From: Acinetobacter schindleri CIP 107287
Lineage (GTDB): Bacteria; Pseudomonadota; Gammaproteobacteria; Pseudomonadales; Moraxellaceae
Direction of reading: 5' to 3'
Assembly (NCBI RefSeq): GCF_000368625.1
Contig: NZ_KB849575.1
Coordinates: 489,202 to 553,201 of the forward strand
Length of the DNA: 64,000 nt
Of this stretch, positions 47,109-56,715 are shown piece by piece. The stretch's first letter is position 1; each line of letters opens with the position of its first letter. A program made the translations under genes and the position numbers. A model generated the notes under the pieces. That model saw nothing but the letters and a program-made list of their open reading frames with translations. It did no database searches and was not told the origin of the DNA.

Positions 47109-47778
47109 TGAACGTCTTGCCAAGCGGATCGGCTATCAGTTTAAACAGGCTGATTTGCTGAAACTGGCATTGACCCATCGTTCAGTCAGTCATAAACACA
47201 ACTACGAGCGCCTGGAATTTCTGGGCGATTCGCTTTTAGGGATGATCATTGCCAATTATCTCTTCACTGCTTATCCACACGAAAATGAAGGCCGTTTAAC
47301 GCGTATGCGTGCGACTCTGGTTCGTCAGGAAGCATTAGGAAAAATCGCCAATGATTTAAAGCTGAGCCAGAATTTAATTCTCAGTACCGGTGAATTGAAA
47401 TCTGGTGGTCATCATCGTGAGTCTATACTGGCAGATACGGTAGAAGCCATTATTGGTGCGATCTATGTCGATTGCGGTGATCTCACCGTGTTAGAGCTGA
47501 TTGTGTTAAAATGGTACGAACCGTATTTAGACCATATTGAGCCGACCGATCAGCTTAAAGACCCTAAATCTCGCTTACAAGAGTATTTACAAGCACGTAA
47601 GAAACCTCTCCCAGTTTACGAGGTTGTAGATATTCAAGGGGATGCCCCAAACCAGCATTTCAAAGTGGAGTGCCGGATTGAGGACTTACCTATCCTGATC
47701 GGCGAGGGTTCAAGTCGCCGTTTTGCTGAACAAGCAGTTGCAGCAGAAATTTTAAAACTATTGGAGCACAAGTCTTAA
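47080..47778 (+). CDS. rnc: Ribonuclease III
   Basis: Double-strand-specific RNase processing rRNA and mRNA. No ATG exists before the conserved core, so a TTG must be used: 47080 (preferred; AAAGAG just upstream; 232 residues) or 47068. Either start lies inside the DUF4845 gene (29-41 bp overlap). The signature is YERLEFLGDSLLGMIIANYL with the catalytic Glu/Asp, and the second acidic cluster is ILADTVEAIIGAIYVD. The C-terminal dsRNA-binding domain starts at about residue 155. The stop overlaps the era start (TAATG). Confidence 0.95.
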   Translation: MIKAQSKLNDERLAKRIGYQFKQADLLKLALTHRSVSHKHNYERLEFLGDSLLGMIIANYLFTAYPHENEGRLTRMRATLVRQEALGKIANDLKLSQNLILSTGELKSGGHHRESILADTVEAIIGAIYVDCGDLTVLELIVLKWYEPYLDHIEPTDQLKDPKSRLQEYLQARKKPLPVYEVVDIQGDAPNQHFKVECRIEDLPILIGEGSSRRFAEQAVAAEILKLLEHKS

Positions 47779-48806
47779 TGACTACTCATTCCGATCACAT
47801 CGATGCTGATCACGAGTCGCAAAGCGACAGCAATGACTTAATTAGTCAATTTTTTAGCGAACAAGGCACTGAAATCCCTTCGGATTACCGCAGTGGTTTT
47901 GTTGCGATTGTTGGTCGTCCAAACGTGGGTAAATCAACCTTGATGAACCATATTTTGGGACAGAAACTTTCGATTACTTCACGTAAGCCACAAACCACAC
48001 GTCACAAGATTGTGGGCATTGATTCACGTGAGAAATCTCAGGCAGTATTTGTGGATACTCCAGGGATGCACAAGAAAGAAGTACGTGCCATCAATAAAAT
48101 GATGAACCGCGCTGCACACTCTGCACTACGGGATGTAAACCTGGTTTTATTTGTTGTTGATGCAGATAAGTGGACGCCAAACGACGACCTGGTTTTGGAA
48201 AAGCTGAAAAATGCGGATATGCCGGTCATTCTGGTGATCAATAAGATTGATACACTAGAAAATAAAAACCATGCATTACCTTTGATTCAAGAACGTGCCA
48301 AGCTGATGAACTTTGCTGAAATCGTACCGGTTTCTGCGTTGCGTGGTGCTAACCTTGAGCATCTGCGTACAACGATTGCTAATTATCTGCCGTTCCAGCC
48401 ACCGTTATATTCACTGGATCAGCTGACTGACCGTTCAGAGCGCTTCCTGGCATCTGAAATTATCCGTGAAAAGATCATGCGTCAGTTGGGTGAAGAGCTG
48501 CCATATGACTTAACTGTTCAGATCGAATCCTTTAAAACGGAGGAGCCGACCTTGAATGAGAAAACCGGTCGCATGAAACCGGCATGTACCTATATCGATG
48601 CGACGATTTTCGTTGATCGCCCTGGCCAGAAAGCCATTGTGATTGGTGAAAAAGGCTCTAAGTTGAAAAAAATTGGCATGGATGCACGTGTCGATATGGA
48701 AAAAATGTTCGAACAGAAAATCATGCTGACACTTTGGGTGAAAGTCAAAGGTGGCTGGTCTGATGATGAACGAGCATTAAAAAGCTTAGGTTATAGCGAT
48801 ATTTAA
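47778..48806 (+). CDS. era: GTPase Era
   Basis: Essential GTPase in 30S ribosome maturation, 342 residues. G1 is VGRPNVGKSTLMNHILG, G3 is VDTPGMH and G4 is NKID. The C-terminal KH domain contains VIGEKGSKLKKIGMDARVDM. About 38 acidic residues before the GTPase domain make it longer than the 301-residue E. coli protein. The upstream ATG is supported by coupling to the rnc stop. Confidence 0.97.
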   Translation: MTTHSDHIDADHESQSDSNDLISQFFSEQGTEIPSDYRSGFVAIVGRPNVGKSTLMNHILGQKLSITSRKPQTTRHKIVGIDSREKSQAVFVDTPGMHKKEVRAINKMMNRAAHSALRDVNLVLFVVDADKWTPNDDLVLEKLKNADMPVILVINKIDTLENKNHALPLIQERAKLMNFAEIVPVSALRGANLEHLRTTIANYLPFQPPLYSLDQLTDRSERFLASEIIREKIMRQLGEELPYDLTVQIESFKTEEPTLNEKTGRMKPACTYIDATIFVDRPGQKAIVIGEKGSKLKKIGMDARVDMEKMFEQKIMLTLWVKVKGGWSDDERALKSLGYSDI

Positions 48807-48823
48807 TTTTGCAGGAATGGATC

Positions 48824-49021
48824 ATGATGAAATTGCTGGCAATTACTGTATGTGTTTTATTCTTGCAGGGTTGTATTCATAAAGTTGTGACCGTTCCAGT
48901 GAAAGTTGCTTATAAAACTACAAAAGTCGCAGTCAAAGGTACTGCGGCCGTTGTGGGCGCCGCCATTCCGGATGGGGATGACGAAGAAGATGAGAAAAAT
49001 TCAAAAAAGAATAAAGATTAA
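48824..49021 (+). CDS. Small lipoprotein (NF038104-like)
   Basis: 65 residues. The start at 48824 has AGGA 7 bp upstream; a second ATG follows directly. The signal ends in a lipobox (LLAITVCVLFLQGC), so the Cys is lipidated. The mature part is TVPVKVAYKTTKVAVKGTAA then a highly acidic and lysine-rich tail. It matches the Acinetobacter small lipoprotein family I know as NF038104. Its function is unknown. It sits in the era-recO operon. Confidence 0.8.
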   Translation: MMKLLAITVCVLFLQGCIHKVVTVPVKVAYKTTKVAVKGTAAVVGAAIPDGDDEEDEKNSKKNKD

Positions 49022-49032
49022 AGAAGCAGCCT

Positions 49033-49743
49033 ATGCGTAACGAAGTGCTGCATGGATACATGATTCATCACCGAAAATATCGTGATCGCAGCCATATTGT
49101 GCATTTATTTACCCAGGAATACGGCCGTATCGATGGGATTTTAAGACAGACGCCACCACCACAATATCAGCCAATCAGCTTGCAAGCATCCGGTAAATCT
49201 GAACTCAAAAATTTTACGAAGCTTGAAATTGTCAATCAGCCCATTTTCTTTTTTGGGGATGCATTCTTTTCAGGATTTTATCTGAACGAGATTCTGCTGC
49301 GACTTTGCCCACTCGAAGTAGAAATGCCGCAGACTTATGCTAAATATGGCGAAACTTTAGTGGCTTTGCAGCAGCTTTCTACACAAACTGATCCGAATAC
49401 CTATCTCAAGCAGATCTTGCGCCAGTTTGAGCATGTTTTGCTGGAAGAACTTGGTTATGGTCTGGACTTTTCAGTCGATGCAAATCAGGTAGTTATCGCT
49501 CCTCAACAGCATTACTATTTTCAGCTCAATGATGGTTTCATGCCCTCTGCCAAAGCCTCACGTTCAACCCTGTCGGGACAGCAGATTTTAACTATGTTGA
49601 GCTATGAAAACGGTAGGGATTTTAATCCAGAACAGTTACAATTATTGACGAAGCTTTATCGACAGGTGATTACCGCCTTACTTGGTGACCGACCACTCAA
49701 AAGTCGACAATTGTGGATCCAAAATTCTCAATCTCAATCGTAG
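49033..49743 (+). CDS. recO: DNA repair protein RecO
   Basis: 236 residues; the mediator that loads RecA together with RecR. The N-terminal OB domain has YMIHHRKYRDRSHIVHLFTQ and GRIDGILRQTPP. The central helical domain has FEHVLLEELGYGLDF. The zinc-finger Cys residues of some RecO proteins are absent, as in other gammaproteobacteria. It lies 11 bp after the lipoprotein and 13 bp before pdxJ. Confidence 0.94.
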   Translation: MRNEVLHGYMIHHRKYRDRSHIVHLFTQEYGRIDGILRQTPPPQYQPISLQASGKSELKNFTKLEIVNQPIFFFGDAFFSGFYLNEILLRLCPLEVEMPQTYAKYGETLVALQQLSTQTDPNTYLKQILRQFEHVLLEELGYGLDFSVDANQVVIAPQQHYYFQLNDGFMPSAKASRSTLSGQQILTMLSYENGRDFNPEQLQLLTKLYRQVITALLGDRPLKSRQLWIQNSQSQS

Positions 49744-49756
49744 TTAGGAAAATATT

Positions 49757-50482
49757 ATGGCTGCATTACTTGGTGTCAATATTGACCATGTCGCAACTTT
49801 AAGACAAGCACGTGGTACGACGTACCCAGACCCAGTCAATGCTGCATTGATCTGCGAACAGGCGGGTGCAGAGGGCATTACTCTGCATTTACGCGAAGAC
49901 CGTCGTCATATCCAGGATGATGATGTACGTCGTATGCGTCCGGTATTGACCACGCATATGAATCTGGAAATGGCTGTGACTGATGAAATGGTGGCTTTTG
50001 CTAAAGAAATTCAGCCGCATCATGTCTGTTTCGTGCCTGAAAAACGTCAGGAAGTCACTACTGAAGGCGGTCTGGATGTGGTTGGTCATTTTGAAGATGT
50101 GAAAAAAGCCACTGAAGAACTGACTGCGATTGGTTGTGATGTGTCGTTATTTATTGATGCAGACATTGCCCAGATTGATGCTGCGGTCGCGTGTGGTGCA
50201 CCAACGATTGAAATCCATACCGGTGCTTATGCGGATGCTGAAACACCTGAAGCACAAAAGGCCGAACTAGAGCGCATTATCAAAGGGGCAGAATATGCTG
50301 CTTCTAAAGGTCTGGTGGTGAATGCAGGTCATGGTCTGAATCTGGATAATGTCACTCCAATTGCTGCAATTCCGCAAATTCATGAATTAAACATTGGTCA
50401 CTCGATTATTGCAGATGCAGTTTTTGTTGGTCTGGCACAAGCTGTACAACAAATGAAGGCTGCAATTAAAGCTGCACGTTAA
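49757..50482 (+). CDS. pdxJ: Pyridoxine 5'-phosphate synthase
   Basis: Condenses 1-deoxyxylulose 5-phosphate with 3-amino-2-oxopropyl phosphate to pyridoxine phosphate. The protein has 241 residues, a TIM barrel. The N-terminal [20 protein letters not shown] is the family signature, with catalytic [12 protein letters not shown] and the C-terminal [12 protein letters not shown]. The recO-pdxJ order is common in gammaproteobacteria. Confidence 0.97.
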   Translation: MAALLGVNIDHVATLRQARGTTYPDPVNAALICEQAGAEGITLHLREDRRHIQDDDVRRMRPVLTTHMNLEMAVTDEMVAFAKEIQPHHVCFVPEKRQEVTTEGGLDVVGHFEDVKKATEELTAIGCDVSLFIDADIAQIDAAVACGAPTIEIHTGAYADAETPEAQKAELERIIKGAEYAASKGLVVNAGHGLNLDNVTPIAAIPQIHELNIGHSIIADAVFVGLAQAVQQMKAAIKAAR

Positions 50483-50494
50483 GATTAAAAAGTT

Positions 50495-51148
50495 ATGTCG
50501 AATATTGATTATGATGAACTCATGAAGCCAGTCATTGGTTTCTTGGGTTGTGAAACTCCTAAAGCCTGGCTGGACGAAGCCTTACAGAATCTGGAGATCC
50601 TGATGCAGGATCATGCCAACTGTGAGAAGAAAGCTGCCAGTACTGCAATGAATCTGATGTTTCGTTACAGCTTTTTCGTAGACTTACAGGTAAAGCTGGC
50701 ACAGCTGGTACGCGAAGAAATGCTGCACTATGAACAGGTGCTGGAATTCATGAACAAGCGTGGTCAGAAGTGGACTGGTCTTAGTGCAGGACGCTATGCC
50801 GGCGGCTTACGCAAAGAGATCCGCACTTATGAGCCAGAAGCGCTGATTGATGTGTTAGTCATTGGTGCTTTTGTGGAAGCTCGCTCTTGTGAACGTTTTT
50901 ATGCGCTGGCACCACATGTTGATGATGAGCTGGGACGTTATTACCGTTACCTGCTCAAGTCCGAATCGCGCCACTTTGAGGACTATCTGGCACTCGCTAT
51001 GGATGTAGCGAAAACAGCAAAACTGAAAAATCCAAAAGAAGATATTCAGGCACGTATTGAACATATCAGAGAAGTGGAAAAAAATCTGATTTTAAGCCCT
51101 GATGATATGTTTCGCTTCCATAGTGGTGTGCCAATAAAAGTTGCCTAA
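50495..51148 (+). CDS. miaE: tRNA-(ms2io6A37) hydroxylase MiaE
   Basis: Non-heme di-iron monooxygenase that hydroxylates the isopentenyl group of ms2i6A37 in tRNA, 217 residues. Ferritin-like iron ligands appear in HANCEKKAASTAMNL, VREEMLHYEQVLEF, FVEARSCERFYAL and ESRHFEDYLALA. Last gene of the cluster, ended by a strong terminator. It requires MiaA and MiaB, encoded elsewhere. Confidence 0.93.
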   Translation: MSNIDYDELMKPVIGFLGCETPKAWLDEALQNLEILMQDHANCEKKAASTAMNLMFRYSFFVDLQVKLAQLVREEMLHYEQVLEFMNKRGQKWTGLSAGRYAGGLRKEIRTYEPEALIDVLVIGAFVEARSCERFYALAPHVDDELGRYYRYLLKSESRHFEDYLALAMDVAKTAKLKNPKEDIQARIEHIREVEKNLILSPDDMFRFHSGVPIKVA

Positions 51149-51157
51149 AGCATCCTT

Positions 51158-51188
51158 AAAAAAATCCTCCGAAATGGAGGATTTTTTT
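51158..51188 (+). terminator. Terminator after miaE
   Basis: AAATCCTCC and GGAGGATTT pair around GAAAT, with A-runs and T-runs on the two sides. Confidence 0.95.
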
Positions 51189-51452
51189 ATATTTTTCGAA
51201 AGTAAAGCTGAGTGTGTTTTAAGTTTAAAAAATAGCCTAAGCAATTTTAAATTTCTAATAATACTGTGTCGATTGAAAGGCGACTCTACTTAGGGGTATA
51301 TTAAATATTAATTGTTAAAAAAATGTACGAGTTAAAAATAAAATCCTTCATATCTGATCAGAGTATGTTTATCAATCAGTATCATTCTAGTTTCATGGAG
51401 GAGTGAGACGGGGGAGATGAAAAGTTTTGATGCGAGTAAAGATTGGAGCAAT

Positions 51453-51487
51453 AAAAAAGCCCAAGTCTTAAATGCTTGGGCTTTCTT
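51453..51487 (-). terminator. Terminator of tRNA-Asn
   Basis: On the minus strand AAAGCCCAAG and CTTGGGCTTT pair, followed by T residues, starting 8 bp beyond the CCA end. Confidence 0.9.
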
Positions 51488-51492
51488 GAATT

Positions 51493-51568
51493 TGGCTCTC
51501 CCACCTGGGCTCGAACCAGGGACCTGCGGATTAACAGTCCGTCGCTCTACCGACTGAGCTATGGGAGA
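51493..51568 (-). tRNA. tRNA-Asn (GTT)
   Basis: 76 nt on the minus strand, 5' TCTCCCA...GGAGAGCCA with an encoded CCA end. The D-loop is AGCTCAGTCGGTAGAGC, the anticodon loop CTGTTAA (anticodon GTT), and the T-arm TTCGAGCCC region. The acceptor stem pairs fully. Confidence 0.97.
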
Positions 51569-51579
51569 ATCTGAATGCG

Positions 51580-51607
51580 ATTATAGAGGGATTTTGACAG
51601 GGGTCAA
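51580..51607 (-). promoter_or_regulatory. Promoter of tRNA-Asn
   Basis: On the minus strand TTGACC (51602-51607), a 16-bp spacer and a perfect TATAAT (51580-51585), 11 bp before the mature tRNA 5' end. Confidence 0.85.
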
Positions 51608-51804
51608 GCAAAAACTTCTATATTTATTGCAAATATAGTTTGTCTGATTTTAATTTAGACAATCAATTATAAAATTCAAAAAAAGCTTGTCAGCGCATAA
51701 GCGAATTGCTAAATTGAAAATATAAAGTCGTTTGACCAGATGGTCAAACAGTGTGGATTTAAACCTACTTGCCAGCACAAAAATGGCTAAACCGGAGAAA
51801 GCGA

Positions 51805-52248
51805 ATGAATACGCTCACTATCCCTCAAATTTTCGCCCAACTGTCTTTCTATCAAGAAAACTACCTTGATATTATTCAAGATTCTACCCGATATTTTACT
51901 CCTGTTCATGGCGCTGAAATCCGTTTATGGCCCTTAACTGCAAAACAGTTGTATTTGGGTGACTTGTTACAATTGTGGTTTGCAGAAAAATGGCTGGTTG
52001 AGAAGGAACGCCAATTTAGCTTTGAAGTATTCCTGAATGCGCCTGAAATACAGCCAAAAGATCTGTTTATTTATGCTATTTCGGGCAATCTCATTACGGG
52101 TTCAAATCAGTCTAAAGTTTGGCAGACATCTACTGCACAGACTCAAGAATTAAGTCTGGCGAATGTCTCTAGACATTATTTTGAGTATCAGGCTTTGACT
52201 CAACCAAAAGCTGTTCAAGCACCGCAGGCGAAGTGGGGTATGCTTTAA
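51805..52248 (+). CDS. Hypothetical protein
   Basis: 147 residues, not recognised. The start at 51805 has GGAG 8 bp upstream; the longer frame from 51769 has none. Soluble, aromatic-rich (segments such as LSFYQENYLDIIQDSTRYFT and LGDLLQLWFAEKWL). It has no signal peptide or membrane helix and ends with a proline-rich tail. It stands alone between the tRNA and a convergent thioesterase gene. Confidence 0.7.
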   Translation: MNTLTIPQIFAQLSFYQENYLDIIQDSTRYFTPVHGAEIRLWPLTAKQLYLGDLLQLWFAEKWLVEKERQFSFEVFLNAPEIQPKDLFIYAISGNLITGSNQSKVWQTSTAQTQELSLANVSRHYFEYQALTQPKAVQAPQAKWGML

Positions 52249-52270
52249 GCCTTTCTTAAACTAGAGGGTT

Positions 52271-52702
52271 TTAACGAAAAATCATACAGGTGGCTGTTGC
52301 ATGAGCATAAAGCTTGCCATCTTCATCGATAATTTTTCCTTCTGAGATTGCAAGATTTTTGCTGGTATTAATGATTTGACCAATAGCCGTCAATGGTCTG
52401 TTTTGGGGAATGGGGCGACACATTTTAATATTGAGATCAATCGTGCCATATCCTGCACCTGCTTCTAAAACGGTATGAATTGCACAGCCTGTTACGGTAT
52501 CCAGTACTGTTGCAGTAAAGCCCCCATGTACACCGCCTAAAGGGTTTAAATGGCGTTGATCTGCCTGCACCTCAAACGTGACCTGACCACTTTCAATTAA
52601 AGTAGGTTTCATGGGAATGGTTGTTGCCATAGAAGGCATCGGCAGATTGCCATTACTCATTTCTTGCATAATCTGTAAACCTGATAGATTCTTGATATCC
52701 AT
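52271..52702 (-). CDS. PaaI-family thioesterase
   Basis: 143 residues, hotdog fold. The signature HLNPLGGVHGGFTATVLDTV contains the HGG motif and catalytic Asp, and TIDLNIKMCRPIP follows. Related proteins hydrolyse phenylacetyl-CoA or other acyl-CoAs. It is convergent with the hypothetical gene upstream. Confidence 0.9.
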   Translation of the reverse strand: MDIKNLSGLQIMQEMSNGNLPMPSMATTIPMKPTLIESGQVTFEVQADQRHLNPLGGVHGGFTATVLDTVTGCAIHTVLEAGAGYGTIDLNIKMCRPIPQNRPLTAIGQIINTSKNLAISEGKIIDEDGKLYAHATATCMIFR

Positions 52703-52856
52703 TGCTTACTCTTGTTGTTTTAGATTTTGGAATAATCTTTTAATTCTAGATGGATGGAGGCCCAGGCATCAATTAAAAATTGTATGATTGGAGTATGCAG
52801 GGTTTATACCTTGGCTTAAAAATAAATATAAAAAATAAGTTCAATGAGGAATACTG

Positions 52857-53267
52857 ATGAAAGCAAGATGTTTATGTGGTGTGACTCGGTTTGAAGTACA
52901 ACTCAGGAATCATGAAGTTGCTGCCTGTCATTGCTCGATGTGTCGCCGCCAGACCGGTGGGCCATTAATGACTATTGATATCGAAGATATTCATTTTGTC
53001 GATCAGCAGTATTTATCTGTTTTTAACTCTTCAGAATGGGCGGAGCGTGGCTTTTGTAGGGTTTGTGGTACTTTTATTTTTTGGCGGACCAAAGATCACT
53101 CATTTGCCCATATCAATGTTTTTACATTGGAGGAATTACCTGAGGATTTGGATTTTAATCTGGAGATTTATGTGGATCATCAGCCAGCCTTCTATTTATT
53201 TAATAATCAAACCCAAAAAATGACTGAAGCTGAAGTCATCGAGATGTTTAATTCGGATCGCTCATAA
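52857..53267 (+). CDS. GFA/CENP-V-domain zinc protein
   Basis: 136 residues of the glutathione-dependent formaldehyde-activating (GFA) fold. Zinc-binding Cys residues are in RCLCGVTRFEV, AACHCSMCRRQTGGP and GFCRVCGTFIFW. Family members include the Gfa enzyme and many proteins of unknown function. No formaldehyde dehydrogenase gene is adjacent, so a role in formaldehyde metabolism is not supported. Confidence 0.87.
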   Translation: MKARCLCGVTRFEVQLRNHEVAACHCSMCRRQTGGPLMTIDIEDIHFVDQQYLSVFNSSEWAERGFCRVCGTFIFWRTKDHSFAHINVFTLEELPEDLDFNLEIYVDHQPAFYLFNNQTQKMTEAEVIEMFNSDRS

Positions 53268-53313
53268 TTTTAGTTTTGAAAGTGCAAAATTTAAGGTTAA
53301 ATTTAAAGAGAGC

Positions 53314-53345
53314 AAATAAAAAAACCCGCGATAAACGCGGGTTTC
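53314..53345 (-). terminator. Terminator of the aminotransferase gene
   Basis: AAACCCGCG and CGCGGGTTT pair around ATAAA, with a T run on the minus strand. Confidence 0.95.
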
Positions 53346-53374
53346 TTATTTAAAAACTTGAGAAAGTCTCTAAA

Positions 53375-54610
53375 TTATTTAGCAGCTTTTTCAGCTTCGA
53401 TAGACGCAATCGCAGCATCTACGCCTTCGATTGAATCAGCAGCTTTCTTGATACGAGCAAGTGCATCAACCAGTACTTCGTCAGCAGTTGCGTAAGAGAT
53501 ACGCATGAAGCCGCCTAGACCGAATGCATCACCAGGAACGACTGCAACACCAGTTTCTTCCAGTAACCAAGCAGAGAATTCTGTGCAAGATTTAAGACCT
53601 TTGGCACGAATCAATGGTTTGATGTTTGCGTATGCATAGAATGCACCGTCCGCAGGTAGGCAAGAAATACCATTGATATCATTTAAGCCTTTTACAACCA
53701 GGTCATGACGACGTTTGAATGCTTCAATCATTGGCTCAAGTACGTCTTGAGGACCATTCAATGCAGCTTCAGCAGCAACTTGCGAAATTGAAGTCGGGTT
53801 AGAAGTTGATTGAGACTGGATTTTCTTCATTGCGCCAATCAGTTTCGCAGGACCAGCTGCGTAGCCGATACGCCAGCCTGTCATTGCATAGGCTTTAGAC
53901 ACACCGTTTAATACGATTGTACGGTCATAAAGGTCTGGCGCAACAGTTGCGATATTGTAGAACTCGTCATCCCAACGGATTGGTTCATACATGTCGTCAG
54001 ACGCAATGAATACTTCTGGGTATTTGCGCAGTACTGCAGCTAAAGCTTCTAGTTCAGCTTTCGTATAGATCATGCCAGTCGGGTTAGAAGGGCTGTTCAA
54101 TACCACTAGACGAGTTTTGTCAGTGATCGCCGCTTCTAATTGTTCAGGCGTAATTTTGAAACGTTGTTCTTCACCACATTTCACAATAACAGGAACACCT
54201 TCAGCAATGATCACCATATCAGGGTAGCTTACCCAGAATGGTGCAGGGATGATGACTTCATCACCCTTGTTTAACAAGGCAAGTGCCAGGTTAAAGAATG
54301 ATTGCTTGCCCCCACAAGAAACCAGGATCTGGTTTGCTGCATAGTCAAGGTTGTTGTCACGTTTGAATTTGGCAATAATGGCTTTTTTAAGACCTGGCGT
54401 ACCGTCTACAGCGGTGTATTTGGTGAAACCGTTGTTAATCGCTGCAATTGCTGCATCTTTGATGTGTTGCGGTGTATCAAAATCTGGTTCACCTGCACCC
54501 AAGCCAATTACGTTATGACCAGCAGCTTTAAGTTCAGCAGCTTTGTTAGTCACAGCAAGCGTTGGGGACGGTTTGATGGCATTTACACGATCAGAGAGAC
54601 GTACGTCCAC
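53375..54610 (-). CDS. Aspartate aminotransferase-type class I aminotransferase
   Basis: PLP enzyme, 411 residues, probably aspartate/prephenate aminotransferase type (subgroup I-gamma). The start is GTG at 54610: AGAAGGAA lies 7 bp upstream and the family N-terminus (VRLSDRVNAIKPSPTLAVTN) begins there. The longer frame from 54685 adds 25 residues without a ribosome site. Motifs are NVIGLGAGEPDFDTPQHI, VVLNSPSNPTGMIYTKAEL, the PLP Lys in VLNGVSKAYAMTGWRIGY and the Arg in LGGFMRISYA. Symbols aspC and aatA are both in use for this group. Confidence 0.92.
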   Translation of the reverse strand: MDVRLSDRVNAIKPSPTLAVTNKAAELKAAGHNVIGLGAGEPDFDTPQHIKDAAIAAINNGFTKYTAVDGTPGLKKAIIAKFKRDNNLDYAANQILVSCGGKQSFFNLALALLNKGDEVIIPAPFWVSYPDMVIIAEGVPVIVKCGEEQRFKITPEQLEAAITDKTRLVVLNSPSNPTGMIYTKAELEALAAVLRKYPEVFIASDDMYEPIRWDDEFYNIATVAPDLYDRTIVLNGVSKAYAMTGWRIGYAAGPAKLIGAMKKIQSQSTSNPTSISQVAAEAALNGPQDVLEPMIEAFKRRHDLVVKGLNDINGISCLPADGAFYAYANIKPLIRAKGLKSCTEFSAWLLEETGVAVVPGDAFGLGGFMRISYATADEVLVDALARIKKAADSIEGVDAAIASIEAEKAAK

Positions 54611-54814
54611 GGCGGTATTCCTTCTTATAGGGATTAAAAAATAAAAAGCACAATATCTTAGCCTATATTGGTGCACATTAGGCAAAAGAATTTATAAAAC
54701 TTTACGGAAAAAGTGTTTTGATAGCCGAAGTTTATCTTGAACTTCGATGTTAAGGCGCAGTAACTGAAGGCTTTCAGGCTAAACTTGAAATCTATAAAAT
54801 ATGTGAAATATAAA

Positions 54815-54847
54815 ATAAAAAAGGCTACCTGAGGGTAACCTTTTTTG
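54815..54847. terminator. Terminator downstream of map
   Basis: AAGGCTACC and GGTAACCTT pair with one mismatch, flanked by A6 and T6 runs. Confidence 0.85.
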
Positions 54848-54864
54848 TGCGCTTCCTGTAAGGA

Positions 54865-55692
54865 TTATGCCGTAAAACGTGACAAATCTTCTTCAGGGCG
54901 GGCAGTCAGGACTTCTACGCCATGTTTTGTTACTAAAAGAGTATGCTCATATTGCGCAGATAATTTGTGATCCTTGGTCACAACCGTCCATTTGTCACCC
55001 AGCAATTTGGTTTGCCAAACACCTGCATTGACCATTGGTTCAATCGTAAATGTCATACCTTCTTCTAAGATCATACCGGTATTTGGCTGGCCATAATGCA
55101 GCACCTGCGGTTCGTCATGGAAAGTGGTACCGATGCCATGACCGCAGTATTCACGTACTACGCTAAAACGTTCAGATTCCACATATTTTTGGATCGCATG
55201 ACCGATATCACCCATGGTTGCACCTGGCTTAACTACTGCGATCCCACGATACATCGCTTCTTGAGCGACTTTACATAGGCGGTTCGCCAGAATAGAAGTT
55301 TCACCCCCCACGATGTACATCATGTTGGTATCGCCATGAAAACCATCTTTGATGACAGTCACGTCAATATTAAGAATATCGCCTTTTTTCAGGATCTTGC
55401 CTTCAGAGGGAATACCGTGACAGACCACATGGTTGACTGATGTACAGATCGTATGCTGGAAAGCAGGACGGCCTGGCGCTGCGCCATAGCCCAGACATGC
55501 TGGAATCGCATTCTGTACATTTACAATATAGTCATGACAAATCGTATCCAATTCAAGCGTTGATACACCTGGTTTGATATGCGGTTTGATCATATCCAAA
55601 ACTTCTGCTGCCAGTCGTCCAGCTACACGCATCTTTTCGATATCTTCAGCGGATTTAATTAAACGACGGGGAGCTTGATAAGTAGTGTTCAT
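54865..55692 (-). CDS. map: Methionine aminopeptidase, type I
   Basis: Removes N-terminal Met from new proteins; 275 residues. Metal ligands are the two Asp in ILNIDVTVIKDGFHGDTNMM, the His in YCGHGIGTTFHDEPQVLHYG, and the Glu residues in MTFTIEPMVNAG and AQYEHTLLVTKHG. It is divergent from rpsB, a conserved arrangement. Confidence 0.97.
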   Translation of the reverse strand: MNTTYQAPRRLIKSAEDIEKMRVAGRLAAEVLDMIKPHIKPGVSTLELDTICHDYIVNVQNAIPACLGYGAAPGRPAFQHTICTSVNHVVCHGIPSEGKILKKGDILNIDVTVIKDGFHGDTNMMYIVGGETSILANRLCKVAQEAMYRGIAVVKPGATMGDIGHAIQKYVESERFSVVREYCGHGIGTTFHDEPQVLHYGQPNTGMILEEGMTFTIEPMVNAGVWQTKLLGDKWTVVTKDHKLSAQYEHTLLVTKHGVEVLTARPEEDLSRFTA

Positions 55693-55727
55693 GATCTCTA
55701 AAAACTTTTGGAAATTTGTGTGCGACT

Positions 55728-55756
55728 ATGGTATAAATAGCCGCCCATTTTATCAA
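55728..55756 (-). promoter_or_regulatory. Candidate promoter of map
   Basis: On the minus strand TTGATA (55751-55756), a 17-bp spacer and TACCAT (55728-55733), 5 of 6 and 4 of 6 consensus matches, 36 bp before the map start. Confidence 0.5.
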
Positions 55757-55834
55757 ATGCTTTTTCGTGAATATATTTGCGTAGCTTGATGAATGGTGTA
55801 TTAAAAATCCGCACATATATCGTCACATTACTCT

Positions 55835-55880
55835 GGGTGCCCGCAAGGGTGGAGAATGCGGATATATGGAGGCCTAACCC
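55835..55880 (+). promoter_or_regulatory. Candidate S2-responsive leader structure of rpsB-tsf
   Basis: Nested pairing GGGT (55835-55838) with ACCC (55877-55880) and CCGC (55841-55844) with GCGG (55858-55861) in the untranslated leader, ending 20 bp before the rpsB ATG. rpsB leaders in gammaproteobacteria are known targets of feedback by S2. Assignment here is by position and foldability only. Confidence 0.45.
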
Positions 55881-55900
55881 AAATCTTTAAGGTAAAGAAA

Positions 55901-56647
55901 ATGGCAGATTACAACGTAAGCATGCGCGACCTTCTACAAGCTGGCGCGCACTTTGGTCACCAAACTCGTTTCTGGAACCCAAAAATGCGTCAATACATCT
56001 TTGGCGCGCGTAACAAAATTCACATCATCAACCTTGAGCACACTGTTCCTGCGTTAAATGATGCTTTGAACTTTGCTAACCAATTGGCTAGCAAAAAGAA
56101 CAAAGTTTTGTTCGTTGGTACTAAACGTGCAGCTTCTGCAATCATCCGTGAGCAAGCTCAACGCGCTGGTCAACCATACGTTGATCACCGTTGGTTAGGT
56201 GGTATGTTGACGAACTGGAAAACTCTTCGTCAGTCAATCAACCGTCTAAAAGACCTTCAAACTCAATCTCAAGACGGTACTTTCGCTAAGCTGACTAAAC
56301 GTGAAGCTCTTGAGCGTACTCGTGAGATGGAAAAACTTGAACGCGGTCTTGGCGGCGTTAAAAACATGGGTGGTTTACCTGACGCATTATTCGTAATCGA
56401 CGTTGATCACGAAGCAATTGCAATCAAAGAAGCTAAAAACCTTGGTATTCCTGTAATCGGTATCGTTGATACAAACTCTAACCCAGACAACGTAGATTAC
56501 GTTATTCCGGGTAACGACGATGCGATCCGTGCAGTTACTCTTTATGCTTCTGCTATGGCTGACGCGATTCTTGCTGGTAAAGAATATGCTCAATCACAAG
56601 CAAATGCACAAGCTAAAGCAGAAGAAGCTCCAGCTTCTGAGGCTTAA
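55901..56647 (+). CDS. rpsB: 30S ribosomal protein S2
   Basis: 248 residues. The frame extends upstream to 55856, but ATG 55901 has AAGGTAAAG at proper distance and the conserved N-terminus [20 protein letters not shown]. Other family blocks are [35 protein letters not shown] and [20 protein letters not shown]. It is followed by tsf in the usual operon, with a hairpin between. Confidence 0.98.
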   Translation: MADYNVSMRDLLQAGAHFGHQTRFWNPKMRQYIFGARNKIHIINLEHTVPALNDALNFANQLASKKNKVLFVGTKRAASAIIREQAQRAGQPYVDHRWLGGMLTNWKTLRQSINRLKDLQTQSQDGTFAKLTKREALERTREMEKLERGLGGVKNMGGLPDALFVIDVDHEAIAIKEAKNLGIPVIGIVDTNSNPDNVDYVIPGNDDAIRAVTLYASAMADAILAGKEYAQSQANAQAKAEEAPASEA

Positions 56648-56715
56648 TGCGTTAGACGCTAGCTTGTCATTTTTGCGACACGTGATGGTGGCAAAGTAAG
56701 CGTCGTGTATGCAGG

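Noticed and set aside
51417..51557. A 46-codon plus-strand frame running from 51417 into the tRNA-Asn gene
   Set aside because: The ribosome site abuts the ATG, the frame crosses the tRNA terminator and tRNA on the other strand, and the translation resembles nothing.
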